41,050 nt of DNA. Source: Roseicyclus sp. (lineage in GTDB: Bacteria > Pseudomonadota > Alphaproteobacteria > Rhodobacterales > Rhodobacteraceae). The notes under the pieces were generated by a model. The model worked only from the letters and a program-made list of their open reading frames with translations. It did not search any database and had not been told where the DNA came from. The position numbers were made by a program, and so were the translations under genes. The stretch lies in assembly GCA_018401385.1 (NCBI GenBank), contig JAGYKZ010000010.1, positions 1-41,050 of the forward strand. The letters run 5' to 3'. Positions 9,662 through 18,111 of the stretch are shown here, piece after piece; within the stretch, counting starts at the first letter, position 1; every line of letters begins with the position of its first letter.

Positions 9662-9671
9662 AATGTCCAAG
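9653..9671. repeat. 19-bp perfect palindrome over the tsaE start codon
   Basis: CTTGGACAT-A-ATGTCCAAG: nine-base arms around one central base. The minus-strand ATG of tsaE (9661-9659) forms the end of one arm. In mRNA, pairing would bury the start region; in DNA it is operator-like. No function is known to me. Confidence 0.6.
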
Positions 9672-9730
9672 TTTACAAACGAATATCAGGCGCGCAAGCC
9701 ATGCTGTGCGGATCGCGTCAGATAATTGGC

Positions 9731-11494
9731 TCAACTTTGTGAAGCGGCGTAGTTCATCAACACTGTAATGGGAGAACTGGGCCGTCCGTCCCCTCCTATA
9801 TCGCCGCGGTCGCCCATCTCATGGCTATGCAGCGGTTTGGCTTGGCTAAGGCTTGCGCGGAACTTCATCATCACGCGCCCATGCTGAAGGGGCATCATTG
9901 ACAAATCAAGGCGCCGCCCATCCTTCATCCAGATCACATCGCTCATCGCGGAGTTCCCATGTCCCGCCTCACCGTTGAGCGTCAGGCGCAGTTCTTCAAA
10001 AAGCGGATGCGGCAGGCAACGGCCCTCCCAGATGTGCAGGGCTTGGCCAAAGTCATCGCGTGTCAGCCGCTCGCGCGGGTCGTCTTCCCACAGCATCGCA
10101 TATGCCGTGTTTGACACTTCCAATTCGCCATCGGTGTTGAAAATCGCAATGGCCTGTTCATCGTGATCCAAGACGGATTGATATATTTCGATATCACCGC
10201 GGAATTTCCGAGTGAGGGATATTTCTGCGCTGATGTTTTCAAAGATCAAGGCCACGGCCCCATCAGGATGCGGGCGTCCGATGACGCGAAAGCTTTGCCC
10301 GTCTGGCAGGTTCCAGATTTCCTCGTAGTTTCCGTTTTCCGCCCCTTTTTCAAGGGCCATAAGGCTTGAACGCCACGCACGGTAATCTCGGGGTTCTGGC
10401 ATTCGGCGATTGTCACGCAATTGATCGAGAAATTCAAACAGGCTGGGTCGTGCGCTCAACCATCTTGGGTCCAGAGTGGAGAGGTCCACCAAAGCGGGGT
10501 TGAACAGGATCAATTCGCGTTTGCGGTCGAAGACGGCCAATCCGATGGGCAAATGCGCAAAGGTTTTCGAGAGGGTCTGCACGAAATTGCGCAAGGATCG
10601 TTCGGCGGCCACCAGACGATTGCAGGGCGTGGCAATGTAAAGTGCACCCTCAAAATCCGTTGAAGTGCCCGCATCTCCCGTGGCATTTCCTGGGGTATTC
10701 CCTGTTGGCTCCGCATGATCGACCTTGGATGCGGACTGGTGCATCTGCACTTCATACCAGAGCTTTCCATCCGGGCCTGTGCCGCCTGATGGGGGCTGCT
10801 TTGGGGTTAGGCTGATACGGGACTTATGCACGCCTGATTTAGCCTCCGCCATGGCGGCTGCGAAAATATCGGGGATGGGCCAAAGGACGATTTCCGTTTC
10901 CCCTTGTAGTTTTGCAAAGAGGTCAAAATAGGCGGCATTGGCCCAAGTTATGTGTCCCTCACCATCCAGACGCCAGATTGGGAATGGGTTGGCCTCCATC
11001 GCATAGCGCAAGATTTTGGTTTCTTCTTGCAGACGCTCAAAACTGTCATGATCCACGATGCTGCGCTGCCCGCGTTGCGTCACCGGTGAGACGGTGATGC
11101 AAACCTGCCCATCCTCGAACGTGCCGCTGAGTGAAATTTCGTCTTGGCCCAGCCGACCGATCAGTAAAAACCCCTCACCGTGGCGCGCAAGGCGGTCCAT
11201 TTTGCGGCGAATATCGGGATGCAAATGCTCCAGACCCATGGCCAGATTGCGCCAAGCTCCTGAGCGATCCTCGGTGTCGGCCAGATACCAATCGGGGCTT
11301 TCGACCTCTGAGATGAGATAATTTTCGCGAAACACATATTTGCGCTGCACGTCTTGGGGTATGCGTTCAAGTTGCCTGCGTGATTTACGGCGCTGGGCCA
11401 TAAAAAACATCTGCACGGTCAAACTTGCGATCAACGCCGCGAGAAAGCTGACAAGCCCAACGATTATGAGTGGGTCTGTGCCGTTACTGGCCAT
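9731..11494 (-). CDS. divL: membrane PAS-domain protein, DivL-like, without kinase domain
   Basis: A 587-residue protein starting at ATG 11494-11492, behind GTGAAGGGT; an in-frame upstream start at 11572 would add 26 unlikely residues. Residues about 8-32 are a membrane anchor, then a basic stretch (RRKSRRQ). At least three PAS-like segments follow, near residues 175-250 (FPIWRLDGEGHITWANAAYF), 300-420 (LPIGLAVFDRKRELILFNPALVDL) and 455-520 (AIAIFNTDGELEVSNTAYAMLW). The protein ends with no histidine-kinase dimerisation or ATPase domain. In alphaproteobacteria DivL sits next to tsaE and steers the CckA-ChpT-CtrA relay; Rhodobacter capsulatus DivL is described as a PAS protein controlling CtrA. 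The name rests on position, PAS make-up and a nearby CtrA box, so it is an inference. The gap to tsaE is 69 bases. Confidence 0.65.
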   Translation of the reverse strand: MASNGTDPLIIVGLVSFLAALIASLTVQMFFMAQRRKSRRQLERIPQDVQRKYVFRENYLISEVESPDWYLADTEDRSGAWRNLAMGLEHLHPDIRRKMDRLARHGEGFLLIGRLGQDEISLSGTFEDGQVCITVSPVTQRGQRSIVDHDSFERLQEETKILRYAMEANPFPIWRLDGEGHITWANAAYFDLFAKLQGETEIVLWPIPDIFAAAMAEAKSGVHKSRISLTPKQPPSGGTGPDGKLWYEVQMHQSASKVDHAEPTGNTPGNATGDAGTSTDFEGALYIATPCNRLVAAERSLRNFVQTLSKTFAHLPIGLAVFDRKRELILFNPALVDLSTLDPRWLSARPSLFEFLDQLRDNRRMPEPRDYRAWRSSLMALEKGAENGNYEEIWNLPDGQSFRVIGRPHPDGAVALIFENISAEISLTRKFRGDIEIYQSVLDHDEQAIAIFNTDGELEVSNTAYAMLWEDDPRERLTRDDFGQALHIWEGRCLPHPLFEELRLTLNGEAGHGNSAMSDVIWMKDGRRLDLSMMPLQHGRVMMKFRASLSQAKPLHSHEMGDRGDIGGDGRPSSPITVLMNYAASQS

Positions 11495-11618
11495 ACCCTT
11501 CACCCCCAAACTACACAAACCGAAGCCACCCATACACCCATGACCCTGCCAACTTGGGTGGATGCTCCGCATTCATAATTCAAATAGCCGTCCTGTGGAT
11601 AAGCTTGGGGAGGAATGG

Positions 11619-11633
11619 TTAATATAGTGTTAA
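11619..11633 (-). promoter_or_regulatory. CtrA box upstream of the divL-like gene
   Basis: On the minus strand the site reads TTAA-CACTATA-TTAAC, an exact match to the CtrA consensus TTAA-N7-TTAAC. It lies about 125 bases upstream of the divL-like ATG, between that gene and the 3' end of regB. No transcription start can be placed from sequence. Confidence 0.55.
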
Positions 11634-11656
11634 TAAACTCTTGTTGATGCAAACGG

Positions 11657-13072
11657 TTACAGAGTGAACGGTTTGTTCTCACCCAATGCGGCGTGGATTT
11701 CCATTTGGGTCAGGCAAATGCGCTGCTTGGGCCAAGTGACTTCGACCACCGCGCCGCGCTTTGGCCCTTTTTCTGCGGGTGTCAAAAACGGGTCGCTGGA
11801 ATTGCGGAAACTGACCCGCGCGCCAGAACGCTCCAAAAGGGTTTTCGCGATGAACAGCCCCAAGCCCATTCCTTCGTAGCCTACCCGTTGGGGCGAGTGT
11901 GATGGCCGATTGCGGCGGCGCAGGAACGGGTCCCCAAGCCTGCCCAGAAGTTCGGGCGGGAAACCAGCCCCATCGTCAATCACGCGCAGGCGAATGTCAT
12001 CCTGACCCCAAGTCGCCTCGATCCAGACGGTTTGCCGTGCAAAATCGACTGCATTTTGCACGAGATTTCGTAAGCCATGGATGATTTCAGGCTTTCGATA
12101 GATTATGGGGGGGATGCTGTCCGTATCGACCCCATGGGGCGAGAGATCAAAGAGCAGATCAATGCCGCGCCCCATATGGGGTTCAGCCGCTTCGCGCAGC
12201 ACCTCGCCAAACGGGGCGGAGCGCATTTGCAAATCATCTTTGCCCGCACGACCCATGGAATGCAGAATATCACGGCAGCGATCCGCTTGGTCGCGGATCA
12301 GTTTGGCATCTTCGATCAAATCATCCCGCGCGGATCGTGCATCGCCCAATTCCTCGACCAGCTCGCTTGAGACAAGCTTGATGGTGGCAAGCGGGGTGCC
12401 AAGCTCATGTGCAGCGGCGGCCACAACGCCGCCAAGGTCGGTCAATTTCTGCTCACGCGCGAGGGCCATTTGCGTTGCAAGCAGGGCCTGGCTCATCGAG
12501 TGGGCTTCTTTCGTGACGCGCCGTGCATAGCCTGACAGAAACACGATACCGATGACAATGGCCGTCCAAAAACCGAGCAAGAACAGAGGTGGGATCTCCA
12601 GAATTGAACCGTCCAAACTGCGCAATGGCACGTGATAAAAGGCCAATGTCGTGATCATGCCGATTGAAATCGCGCCAAGAACAAGAGTGGAGCCAAGCGT
12701 CAGCGCGGTTGCCGAAATTGTCACGGGCGCCAAGATCAGCAGGGCGAATGGATTGTTCAGCCCCCCTGTGAGAAACAACAAAAACCCAAGTTGGGTCAGA
12801 TCAAACAACAGCGTCAGCATCGCATCGCGATCGGAAAGGCGATGTGTGCGCGGGAAAATCGCCATCGCGACCAAGTTTGACACCACGCTTGCGCCAATGG
12901 CCAGGAAGCACAGGCCCAGTTCCACCCGAAGTCCCATAAAAAAAGCTGCAATCGCTACGGTGACGGTTTGCCCCATAATGGCCAACCACCGCAGCAGCAG
13001 CAGGGTTTCCAATCTGACCCAATCGCTGCGCGCGTCATCGGCCATAAGTTTTTGTGCGGGGTCTTGGGTCAT
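11657..13072 (-). CDS. regB: redox sensor histidine kinase RegB/PrrB
   Basis: A 471-residue membrane histidine kinase that senses the quinone pool and redox state and phosphorylates RegA. The N-terminal 185 residues hold about six membrane segments. GGLNNPF (103-109) is the ubiquinone-binding motif of the family. The H-box is AAAHELGTPLATI with His222. Cys266 (DRCRDIL) is the redox-active cysteine position known in RegB. N-box (NLVQNAVDFA) and G-boxes (DDGAGFPPE, GMGLGLFIA) are present. It diverges from senC across 95 bases, with regA beyond senC, the standard Rhodobacterales arrangement. Confidence 0.97.
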   Translation of the reverse strand: MTQDPAQKLMADDARSDWVRLETLLLLRWLAIMGQTVTVAIAAFFMGLRVELGLCFLAIGASVVSNLVAMAIFPRTHRLSDRDAMLTLLFDLTQLGFLLFLTGGLNNPFALLILAPVTISATALTLGSTLVLGAISIGMITTLAFYHVPLRSLDGSILEIPPLFLLGFWTAIVIGIVFLSGYARRVTKEAHSMSQALLATQMALAREQKLTDLGGVVAAAAHELGTPLATIKLVSSELVEELGDARSARDDLIEDAKLIRDQADRCRDILHSMGRAGKDDLQMRSAPFGEVLREAAEPHMGRGIDLLFDLSPHGVDTDSIPPIIYRKPEIIHGLRNLVQNAVDFARQTVWIEATWGQDDIRLRVIDDGAGFPPELLGRLGDPFLRRRNRPSHSPQRVGYEGMGLGLFIAKTLLERSGARVSFRNSSDPFLTPAEKGPKRGAVVEVTWPKQRICLTQMEIHAALGENKPFTL

Positions 13073-13167
13073 TGGGGCTTTCTGTCACAGTCTGCTGGGG
13101 GTGAATTCTCGTCTGTTTGGCCATACATCTACGGCAGTCTCGGTTTCTCCGTTGAAAGGCTGCATCA

Positions 13168-13851
13168 ATGACACGGTATTTTGCAATCGGTGCCTTTGCA
13201 ATTCTGGTTCTGGTTTTGGGCGGGACGACCGCATTGATCCTTCAGGGACGTTCGCCCTTGACGATCTTTCAGCAACCGACTGCGTTGGGTGGGATGGGTG
13301 TGGCACAAAACGATGATCCGTTTGCGCAATGCCGCGCGACCACGATTGCAGGCGGTGCGGATACGATTGGCGGGCCGTTTGAACTGGTCAATGAAGACGG
13401 CGTTTTGGTCACCAGCGCGGAATTGATCACCGAGCCTGCCTTGATCTATTTCGGTTACACATTCTGTCCAGATGTTTGCCCGCTTGATACGGTGCGCAAT
13501 GCTGAGGTGGTTGATCTTTTGGCGGATCAAGGCGCGGCACTACTGCCCGTTTTCGTCTCGGTTGATCCCAAGCGCGACACGCCCGAACGCCTGCGGGAGT
13601 TTACGGAGAATATCCACCCCAGAATGATCGGCCTGACGGGTAGCGAAGACCAAGTCGCCGCTGCCAGCCGTGCCTATCGGACCTATTATAACAGTCATGA
13701 TGACGGCAGCGATCCCTATTATTTGGTGGACCACTCGACCTTCAGCTATTTGGTTCTGCCAGATGCAGGGTTTGTCGAATTCTTCCGCCGTGAAATGCCG
13801 CCTGCCGAGATGGTGGAGGCGGTGCAATGTTTTCTTGATGCAGCAAGCTAA
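13168..13851 (+). CDS. senC: SCO/SenC family copper chaperone
   Basis: A 227-residue membrane-anchored periplasmic thioredoxin-fold protein (PrrC in Rhodobacter). Residues about 5-25 form the anchor. The copper ligands are visible: CPDVC (in GYTFCPDVCPLD) and the distal histidine in YYLVDHSTFSYLV. Family members deliver copper to the CuA or CuB site of terminal oxidases and in Rhodobacter influence RegBA signalling. The start follows a GAAAGG site. It lies between divergent regB and downstream regA. Confidence 0.93.
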   Translation: MTRYFAIGAFAILVLVLGGTTALILQGRSPLTIFQQPTALGGMGVAQNDDPFAQCRATTIAGGADTIGGPFELVNEDGVLVTSAELITEPALIYFGYTFCPDVCPLDTVRNAEVVDLLADQGAALLPVFVSVDPKRDTPERLREFTENIHPRMIGLTGSEDQVAAASRAYRTYYNSHDDGSDPYYLVDHSTFSYLVLPDAGFVEFFRREMPPAEMVEAVQCFLDAAS

Positions 13852-13989
13852 GGGCCAATCTGGGCGGCGCATGAATATCCGCGCAACACCCGCGTTTGAC
13901 CTGCGCGCTGTTTCTACCTAGTTAACAAGTAAAGGTCGTGCTTGGCCGCCAGAGTTTGGGTCAAAATGGCCCCCACGGGAGGAACGCAA

Positions 13990-14547
13990 ATGTCGCAAGA
14001 GCGTAGTTTACGGGATATCGGACCTGATAAATCGCTTCTCTTGGTTGATGACGATGAACCATTTCTGCGCCGTTTGCAGCGCGCGATGGAAAAGCGCGGG
14101 TTTGACGTGGAAGCGGTCGAGACCGTGACCGCTGGCAAAGCCATCGCAATGGCCCGACCGCCCGCCTATGCGGTTGTCGATTTGCGGCTTGAAGATGGCA
14201 ACGGCTTGGATGTGGTTGAAACCCTGCGCGCGAAGCGGCCCGATGCGCGGATTGTGGTTTTGACAGGCTATGGCGCCATTGCGACCGCGGTGGCCGCAGT
14301 CAAAATTGGGGCGACCGACTATCTCTCGAAACCCGCGGATGCCAATGACATCACAGCCGCCCTTCTGGCCAGTGATGATGATCTGCCGCCGCCGCCTGAG
14401 AATCCCATGTCCGCCGACCGCGTGCGGTGGGAGCATATTCAGCGCGTCTATGAATTGTGTGACCGCAATGTCAGCGAAACCGCGCGGCGCTTGAATATGC
14501 ACCGCCGCACCTTGCAGCGCATCTTGGCGAAGCGATCCCCGAAATAA
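13990..14547 (+). CDS. regA: redox response regulator RegA/PrrA
   Basis: A 185-residue response regulator, the expected RegA length, starting at ATG 13990 behind GGGAGGAA. The receiver domain has the acidic pocket LLLVDDDEPF (residues 16-25), the phospho-acceptor Asp64 (VVDLRLEDGNGL) and the conserved lysine in YLSKPAD. A proline-rich linker (DDLPPPPENP) leads to a Fis-type helix-turn-helix at the end (VSETARRLNMHRRTLQRILAKR). It globally controls photosynthesis, respiration, nitrogen and carbon fixation genes in relatives. It converges with the HD gene, with four bases between stops. Confidence 0.96.
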   Translation: MSQERSLRDIGPDKSLLLVDDDEPFLRRLQRAMEKRGFDVEAVETVTAGKAIAMARPPAYAVVDLRLEDGNGLDVVETLRAKRPDARIVVLTGYGAIATAVAAVKIGATDYLSKPADANDITAALLASDDDLPPPPENPMSADRVRWEHIQRVYELCDRNVSETARRLNMHRRTLQRILAKRSPK

Positions 14548-14551
14548 ACGC

Positions 14552-15151
14552 CTATAGTCGGGCCATGATGGCCTGGTAGCGCGCGGTGAAATCTGTGCGC
14601 ACCGTGGCGGGCGGGCGCAGTTCGAGTGAAATCTCGGTCAGAAGCTTGGCATCGGGTCGACCAAAGAATTGATCCGCTTCGTTTTCCGAAAAGCCCGCGA
14701 TTTGCACCGCCTCAATCCATGCGCTGATGCGGTCCGCGTGCTTGATGCGCGTCTTGACTGTTTTGGGCAATTCCGCAGGCAGGCCAAAACGCAGATGAAT
14801 GGCCGCCGTCAAGCGCGCGTCCAATTCCGCATATCCCGCGCCAACGGCTGATTTCACGGGGCTGATCATATCGCCGATGACATATTCCGGGGCATCATGC
14901 AGCAGGGCCGCCAAATTCCATTTCGCGGGGCCATTGGGGTTTTGCAGCTCGTAAATCTGCTCCACCAACAAGGAATGTTCGGCCACAGAATAGGCGTAAT
15001 CGCCACGGGTTTGTCCGTTCCAACGCGCAACAAAAGCTAAGCCATGTGCGATGTCTTCGATCTCGATATCAACTGGTGTGGGATCCAGCAGATCAAGCCT
15101 GCGACCCGACAGCATCCGCTGCCATGCGCGCGGCGGTGTTGAGCGTGACAT
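14552..15151 (-). CDS. HD-domain phosphohydrolase (YfbR-like)
   Basis: A 199-residue HD-superfamily hydrolase. Metal-binding residues are visible: His in [10 protein letters not shown], the His-Asp pair in [16 protein letters not shown], and the distal Asp in KHADRISAW. The pattern matches YfbR-like nucleotidases and related HD proteins; the substrate is not known here. I chose ATG 15151-15149 ([14 protein letters not shown]), since the longer frame to 15238 adds an atypical basic stretch. No strong ribosome site is evident. It diverges from ahcY, sharing the 160-base gap 15152-15311. Confidence 0.82.
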   Translation of the reverse strand: MSRSTPPRAWQRMLSGRRLDLLDPTPVDIEIEDIAHGLAFVARWNGQTRGDYAYSVAEHSLLVEQIYELQNPNGPAKWNLAALLHDAPEYVIGDMISPVKSAVGAGYAELDARLTAAIHLRFGLPAELPKTVKTRIKHADRISAWIEAVQIAGFSENEADQFFGRPDAKLLTEISLELRPPATVRTDFTARYQAIMARL

Positions 15152-15311
15152 GAGAAACCCTATTGGTGATCCATGGCGCGACCATAGCCCGCCCCACCGC
15201 AGATGCAACGCCTTGCACATCAATTGGCGCAGCGCCATTGCCGATATGCGCGGAGGCTGCTATGGCCAAGCCAAATTTTGGAACTTATCCCCCTTCAAGG
15301 AGGCTGCACCT

Positions 15312-16697
15312 GTGAACGACTATATCGTCAAAGACATTGCATTGGCTGATTATGGCCGCAAGGAACTCGACATTGCTGAAACCGAGATGCCGGGTCTGAT
15401 GGCCTTGCGCACGGAATACGGTGCCGCACAACCGCTGAAAGGTGCGCGGATTGTTGGCTCTTTGCATATGACGATCCAGACGGCGGTGTTGATCGAGACC
15501 TTGGCCGCCCTCGGTGCCGATGTGCGTTGGGCAAGCTGCAACATCTTCTCAACTCAAGATCACGCGGCAGCGGCGATTGCCAAAGCGGGCATCCCCGTAT
15601 TTGCAATCAAAGGCCAAACGCTGGAGGAGCATTGGGATTACCTCGATAAATCCTTCCTTTTTGACGATGGCCCCAACATGATTTTGGATGATGGCGGCGA
15701 TGCGACCCTTTACGTTCTTTTGGGCGCGCGCGCGGAAGCGGGTGAGGATATCATCCCCGTGCCACAATCCGAAGAAGAAGAAGTAATCAAGGCGCAGATT
15801 AAAAAGCGCATGGCGCAAAGCCCTGGGTGGTTCACCAAAATCCGTGACCAGATCAAAGGCGTGTCTGAGGAAACGACAACGGGTGTGAACCGTCTCTATC
15901 AACTAGTGCGGGATGGCCAGCTGCCCTTCCCCGCGATCAATGTGAATGACAGCGTCACCAAGTCCAAATTCGACAATAAGTATGGCTGCAAGGAATCGTT
16001 GGTGGATGGTATCCGCCGTGCCACTGACACGATGATGGCCGGCAAGGTTGCCGTGGTCTGTGGCTATGGTGATGTGGGCAAAGGCTCCGCTGCCAGCTTG
16101 CGCGGTGCAGGTGCGCGGGTAAAAGTGACCGAGGTTGATCCCATCTGCGCGCTTCAGGCGGCAATGGACGGGTTTGAAGTGGTGCTTTTGGAAGATGTGG
16201 TCGCAAGCGCTGATATCTTCATCACCACCACGGGCAACAAGGACGTGATCCGCATCGAGCATATGCGCGAAATGAAGGATATGGCCATCGTGGGCAATAT
16301 CGGCCATTTCGACAATGAGATCCAAGTTGCGGCACTGAAAAATCACAAATGGACGAATATCAAAGAACAGGTGGATATGATCGAAATGCCTTCGGGCCAT
16401 CGTATCATCTTGCTCTCTGAGGGACGACTTTTGAATCTGGGCAACGCCACGGGGCACCCGTCATTCGTGATGTCCGCCTCTTTCACCAATCAGGTGCTTG
16501 CGCAGATCGAACTTTGGAAAAACGGCGGAAACTACAAAAACGAAGTCTATATCTTGCCCAAGCATTTGGATGAAAAGGTCGCCCGTCTCCACTTGGATCG
16601 GATCGGGGTGAAGCTTACCCAGTTGGACAAGTCTCAAGCGGATTACATTGGTGTGAAGCCTGAAGGTCCGTTCAAGCCAGAACATTACCGCTACTGA
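15312..16697 (+). CDS. ahcY: S-adenosylhomocysteine hydrolase
   Basis: A 461-residue enzyme that splits S-adenosylhomocysteine into adenosine and homocysteine, relieving product inhibition of methyltransferases. The start is GTG 15312, eight bases after AAGGAGG (15297-15303); residues [18 protein letters not shown] match the usual N-terminus. The NAD-binding loop is [13 protein letters not shown], catalytic regions include [17 protein letters not shown], and the C-terminus is [13 protein letters not shown]. Length is normal. A terminator follows at 16736-16767. Confidence 0.97.
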   Translation: MNDYIVKDIALADYGRKELDIAETEMPGLMALRTEYGAAQPLKGARIVGSLHMTIQTAVLIETLAALGADVRWASCNIFSTQDHAAAAIAKAGIPVFAIKGQTLEEHWDYLDKSFLFDDGPNMILDDGGDATLYVLLGARAEAGEDIIPVPQSEEEEVIKAQIKKRMAQSPGWFTKIRDQIKGVSEETTTGVNRLYQLVRDGQLPFPAINVNDSVTKSKFDNKYGCKESLVDGIRRATDTMMAGKVAVVCGYGDVGKGSAASLRGAGARVKVTEVDPICALQAAMDGFEVVLLEDVVASADIFITTTGNKDVIRIEHMREMKDMAIVGNIGHFDNEIQVAALKNHKWTNIKEQVDMIEMPSGHRIILLSEGRLLNLGNATGHPSFVMSASFTNQVLAQIELWKNGGNYKNEVYILPKHLDEKVARLHLDRIGVKLTQLDKSQADYIGVKPEGPFKPEHYRY

Positions 16698-16735
16698 GGC
16701 CTTACCAGCTCATCACGCGGGGCTCAAAATTGAAA

Positions 16736-16767
16736 GGTCAGGCAAAAACGCCTGATCTTTTATTTTT
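16736..16767 (+). terminator. rho-independent terminator after ahcY
   Basis: Arms GGTCAGGC (16736-16743) and GCCTGATC (16750-16757), eight pairs including one G-T, with loop AAAAAC and the T-rich tail TTTTATTTTT (16758-16767). Confidence 0.88.
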
Positions 16768-16856
16768 AGGTTTATTTTTGAGTTACGAATTGCCAGTTTG
16801 GAGGCAGCGCAAAGGGAACAGCCTTTGGGTGTCAATGTCTCTAGGGGGAGTTTGTG

Positions 16857-17198
16857 ATGAGCAAACGTGATGATTTGATTGCGACATATGCCAGTGATCT
16901 GAAAAGCAAATGTGGCATGGATGCGGATATGGACCTGTTGACCAAAGTCACCATTGGTCTTGGGCCATCCATTTATAACGCGGATGCCTCTACCGTTGCA
17001 GGAAGCCAGCCATCGGAATTGGAAACCGTGAAAAAGAACTTTCTGATGAAAAAGCTGGGTCTCGCGGATGGACCGGAATTGATGGATGCAATCAACAGCG
17101 TCATCGAGACCTATGGTCGATCCGAACGCAACAAATACCGCGCGGTTATCTATTATATGTTGGTCAAGCATTTTGGCAAAGAAGGCGTGTATCGCTAA
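16857..17198 (+). CDS. DUF2853 family protein
   Basis: A 113-residue soluble protein. Start ATG 16857 follows AGGGGGA (about 16843-16849); the GTG just before it is a less likely start. The sequence (SKRDDLIATYASDLKSKCGM, then YGRSERNKYRAVIYYMLVKHFGKEGVYR) matches the small, mostly helical DUF2853 family widespread in alphaproteobacteria. The function of the family is unknown to me. It stands alone, with a terminator on each side. Confidence 0.85.
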   Translation: MSKRDDLIATYASDLKSKCGMDADMDLLTKVTIGLGPSIYNADASTVAGSQPSELETVKKNFLMKKLGLADGPELMDAINSVIETYGRSERNKYRAVIYYMLVKHFGKEGVYR

Positions 17199-17220
17199 GT
17201 TCCGATCCACGGCTGGCTTT

Positions 17221-17255
17221 CAAAACCCCTGCCATGCGCGGGGGTTTTGTTTTTG
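17221..17255 (+). terminator. rho-independent terminator after the DUF2853 gene
   Basis: AAAACCCC (17222-17229) pairs with GGGGTTTT (17241-17248), followed by a T-run broken by one G. It lies 24 bases after the stop of the gene. Confidence 0.85.
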
Positions 17256-17299
17256 GATTTGAGAAAAATTCTACGTGCTTTTGTTTTGATTGTATAAGG

Positions 17300-17419
17300 G
17301 TGCCTGTGCTATCCCAAATTTGCCTGATCAGTATGGCGGGCCCTTATTCGAACACGTGCGGAGCGAGAAATGCGCGTGGGTGTTGGAGGGTCCCGTTACA
17401 ATCGGGACCCTCCTTCTTT
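17300..17419 (+). ncRNA. candidate small RNA ending in a strong intrinsic terminator
   Basis: Between the previous terminator and the convergent EVE gene lies an AT-rich stretch with a possible -10 (TATAAG, 17293-17298). About 85 bases follow that can fold (AACAC near 17351 with GTGTT near 17381, enclosing GTGCG/CGCGT), then an 11-bp stem: GGAGGGTCCCG 17385-17395, loop TTACAAT, CGGGACCCTCC 17403-17413, tail TTCTTT. The terminator is certain; the transcript is inferred. No reading frame with a ribosome site fits. It could simply be a second terminator, or serve the EVE gene. Confidence 0.35.
17385..17419 (+). terminator. strong rho-independent terminator
   Basis: Eleven-base arms GGAGGGTCCCG and CGGGACCCTCC around a seven-base loop, followed by TTCTTT on the plus strand. 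The minus-strand side has no T-run, so it works best for plus-strand transcripts, yet no plus-strand gene lies immediately upstream. Confidence 0.8.
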
Positions 17420-17834
17420 ATGAAATCCCCCCCATCTGGCAGATGATCTGCCATGCTTCGGGCAGCACGGGCTGAACGGAAAGGCGCGATTGACGCAAAA
17501 GCGCCATATCTGCCAAGCGCGGCTCCGCTTTTATCATTTCCAAGGTGACGGGGCGGGGCATAGGCTGCACGGCTTTGATATCCACGCAGTCCCAACGCGG
17601 GTCATCCGTGGTGCTGTCGGGATGGCTTGTGGCGATGACCTCGACAATACCCACCACGGCCTTTTCGCTTTGTGAATGATAGAAAAATCCCTGATCCCCG
17701 ACTTGCATCTGCCGCATGAAATTGCGCGCTTGATAGTTGCGCACGCCGTTCCATTCCTCACCATTATCGCCGCGCGTGCATTGCTGCGCCCAACTCCATG
17801 TATCGGGTTCGGATTTGAACAGCCAAAACGCCAT
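17418..17834 (-). CDS. EVE domain protein
   Basis: A 138-residue protein of the EVE (PUA-like) family. Landmarks are AFWLFKSEPDTWSW at the N-terminus, WNGVRNYQARNFMRQMQVGDQGFFYHS in the middle and YciI-linked placement. EVE domains bind modified bases in DNA or RNA; no target can be named for stand-alone members. The start overlaps the stop of the YciI-like gene (TGATG), so it is the last gene of the tsaD-gpsA-yciI-EVE run. Confidence 0.92.
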   Translation of the reverse strand: MAFWLFKSEPDTWSWAQQCTRGDNGEEWNGVRNYQARNFMRQMQVGDQGFFYHSQSEKAVVGIVEVIATSHPDSTTDDPRWDCVDIKAVQPMPRPVTLEMIKAEPRLADMALLRQSRLSVQPVLPEAWQIICQMGGIS

Positions 17835-18106
17835 CAGCCGATGACCTTTTTCCAGGCCTCAATCCGTGTTTTGGCGAAAAGACCCGCTTTTGCATAAGGA
17901 TCATCCGCGGCCCAAGCCTCGGCTTCTGCGCGGGTTTCAACCTCGATAATCACGAGTGAGCCTGTCATTTTCCCCGCGTCGTCCAAAAGCGGGCCAGCCA
18001 TTTCAACCACGCCTGTTTGCGCGATATAGGCCAGATGCGCCTCGCGGGTGTCGAGACGGGTTTGCAGGGCCTCAGCCTTGTCGGTGCACATCAGAGCGTA
18101 ACGCAT
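17834..18106 (-). CDS. YciI family protein
   Basis: A 90-residue ferredoxin-like-fold protein of the YciI family. Typical features are MRYALMCTDK at the start, the LDTREAHLAYIAQTGVVEMAGPLLDD region and DDPYAKAGLFAKTRIEAWKKV at the end. The biological reaction of the family is generally unknown. It starts five bases after gpsA and overlaps the EVE gene downstream. Confidence 0.9.
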   Translation of the reverse strand: MRYALMCTDKAEALQTRLDTREAHLAYIAQTGVVEMAGPLLDDAGKMTGSLVIIEVETRAEAEAWAADDPYAKAGLFAKTRIEAWKKVIG

Positions 18107-18111
18107 TCTTT

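Noticed and set aside
13942-13989. Longer regA start at 13942
   Set aside because: ATG 13990 has GGGAGGAA at the right distance and gives the normal RegA length; the extra 16 residues do not look like RegA.
15152-15311. Possible S-adenosylhomocysteine riboswitch before ahcY (GGAGGCTGC at 15252 and GCAACG at 15206)
   Set aside because: The pieces resemble parts of the SAH riboswitch core, but they are in the wrong order and the surrounding pairing is missing. GGAGGCTGC also recurs at 15299-15307, where it is simply the ribosome site.
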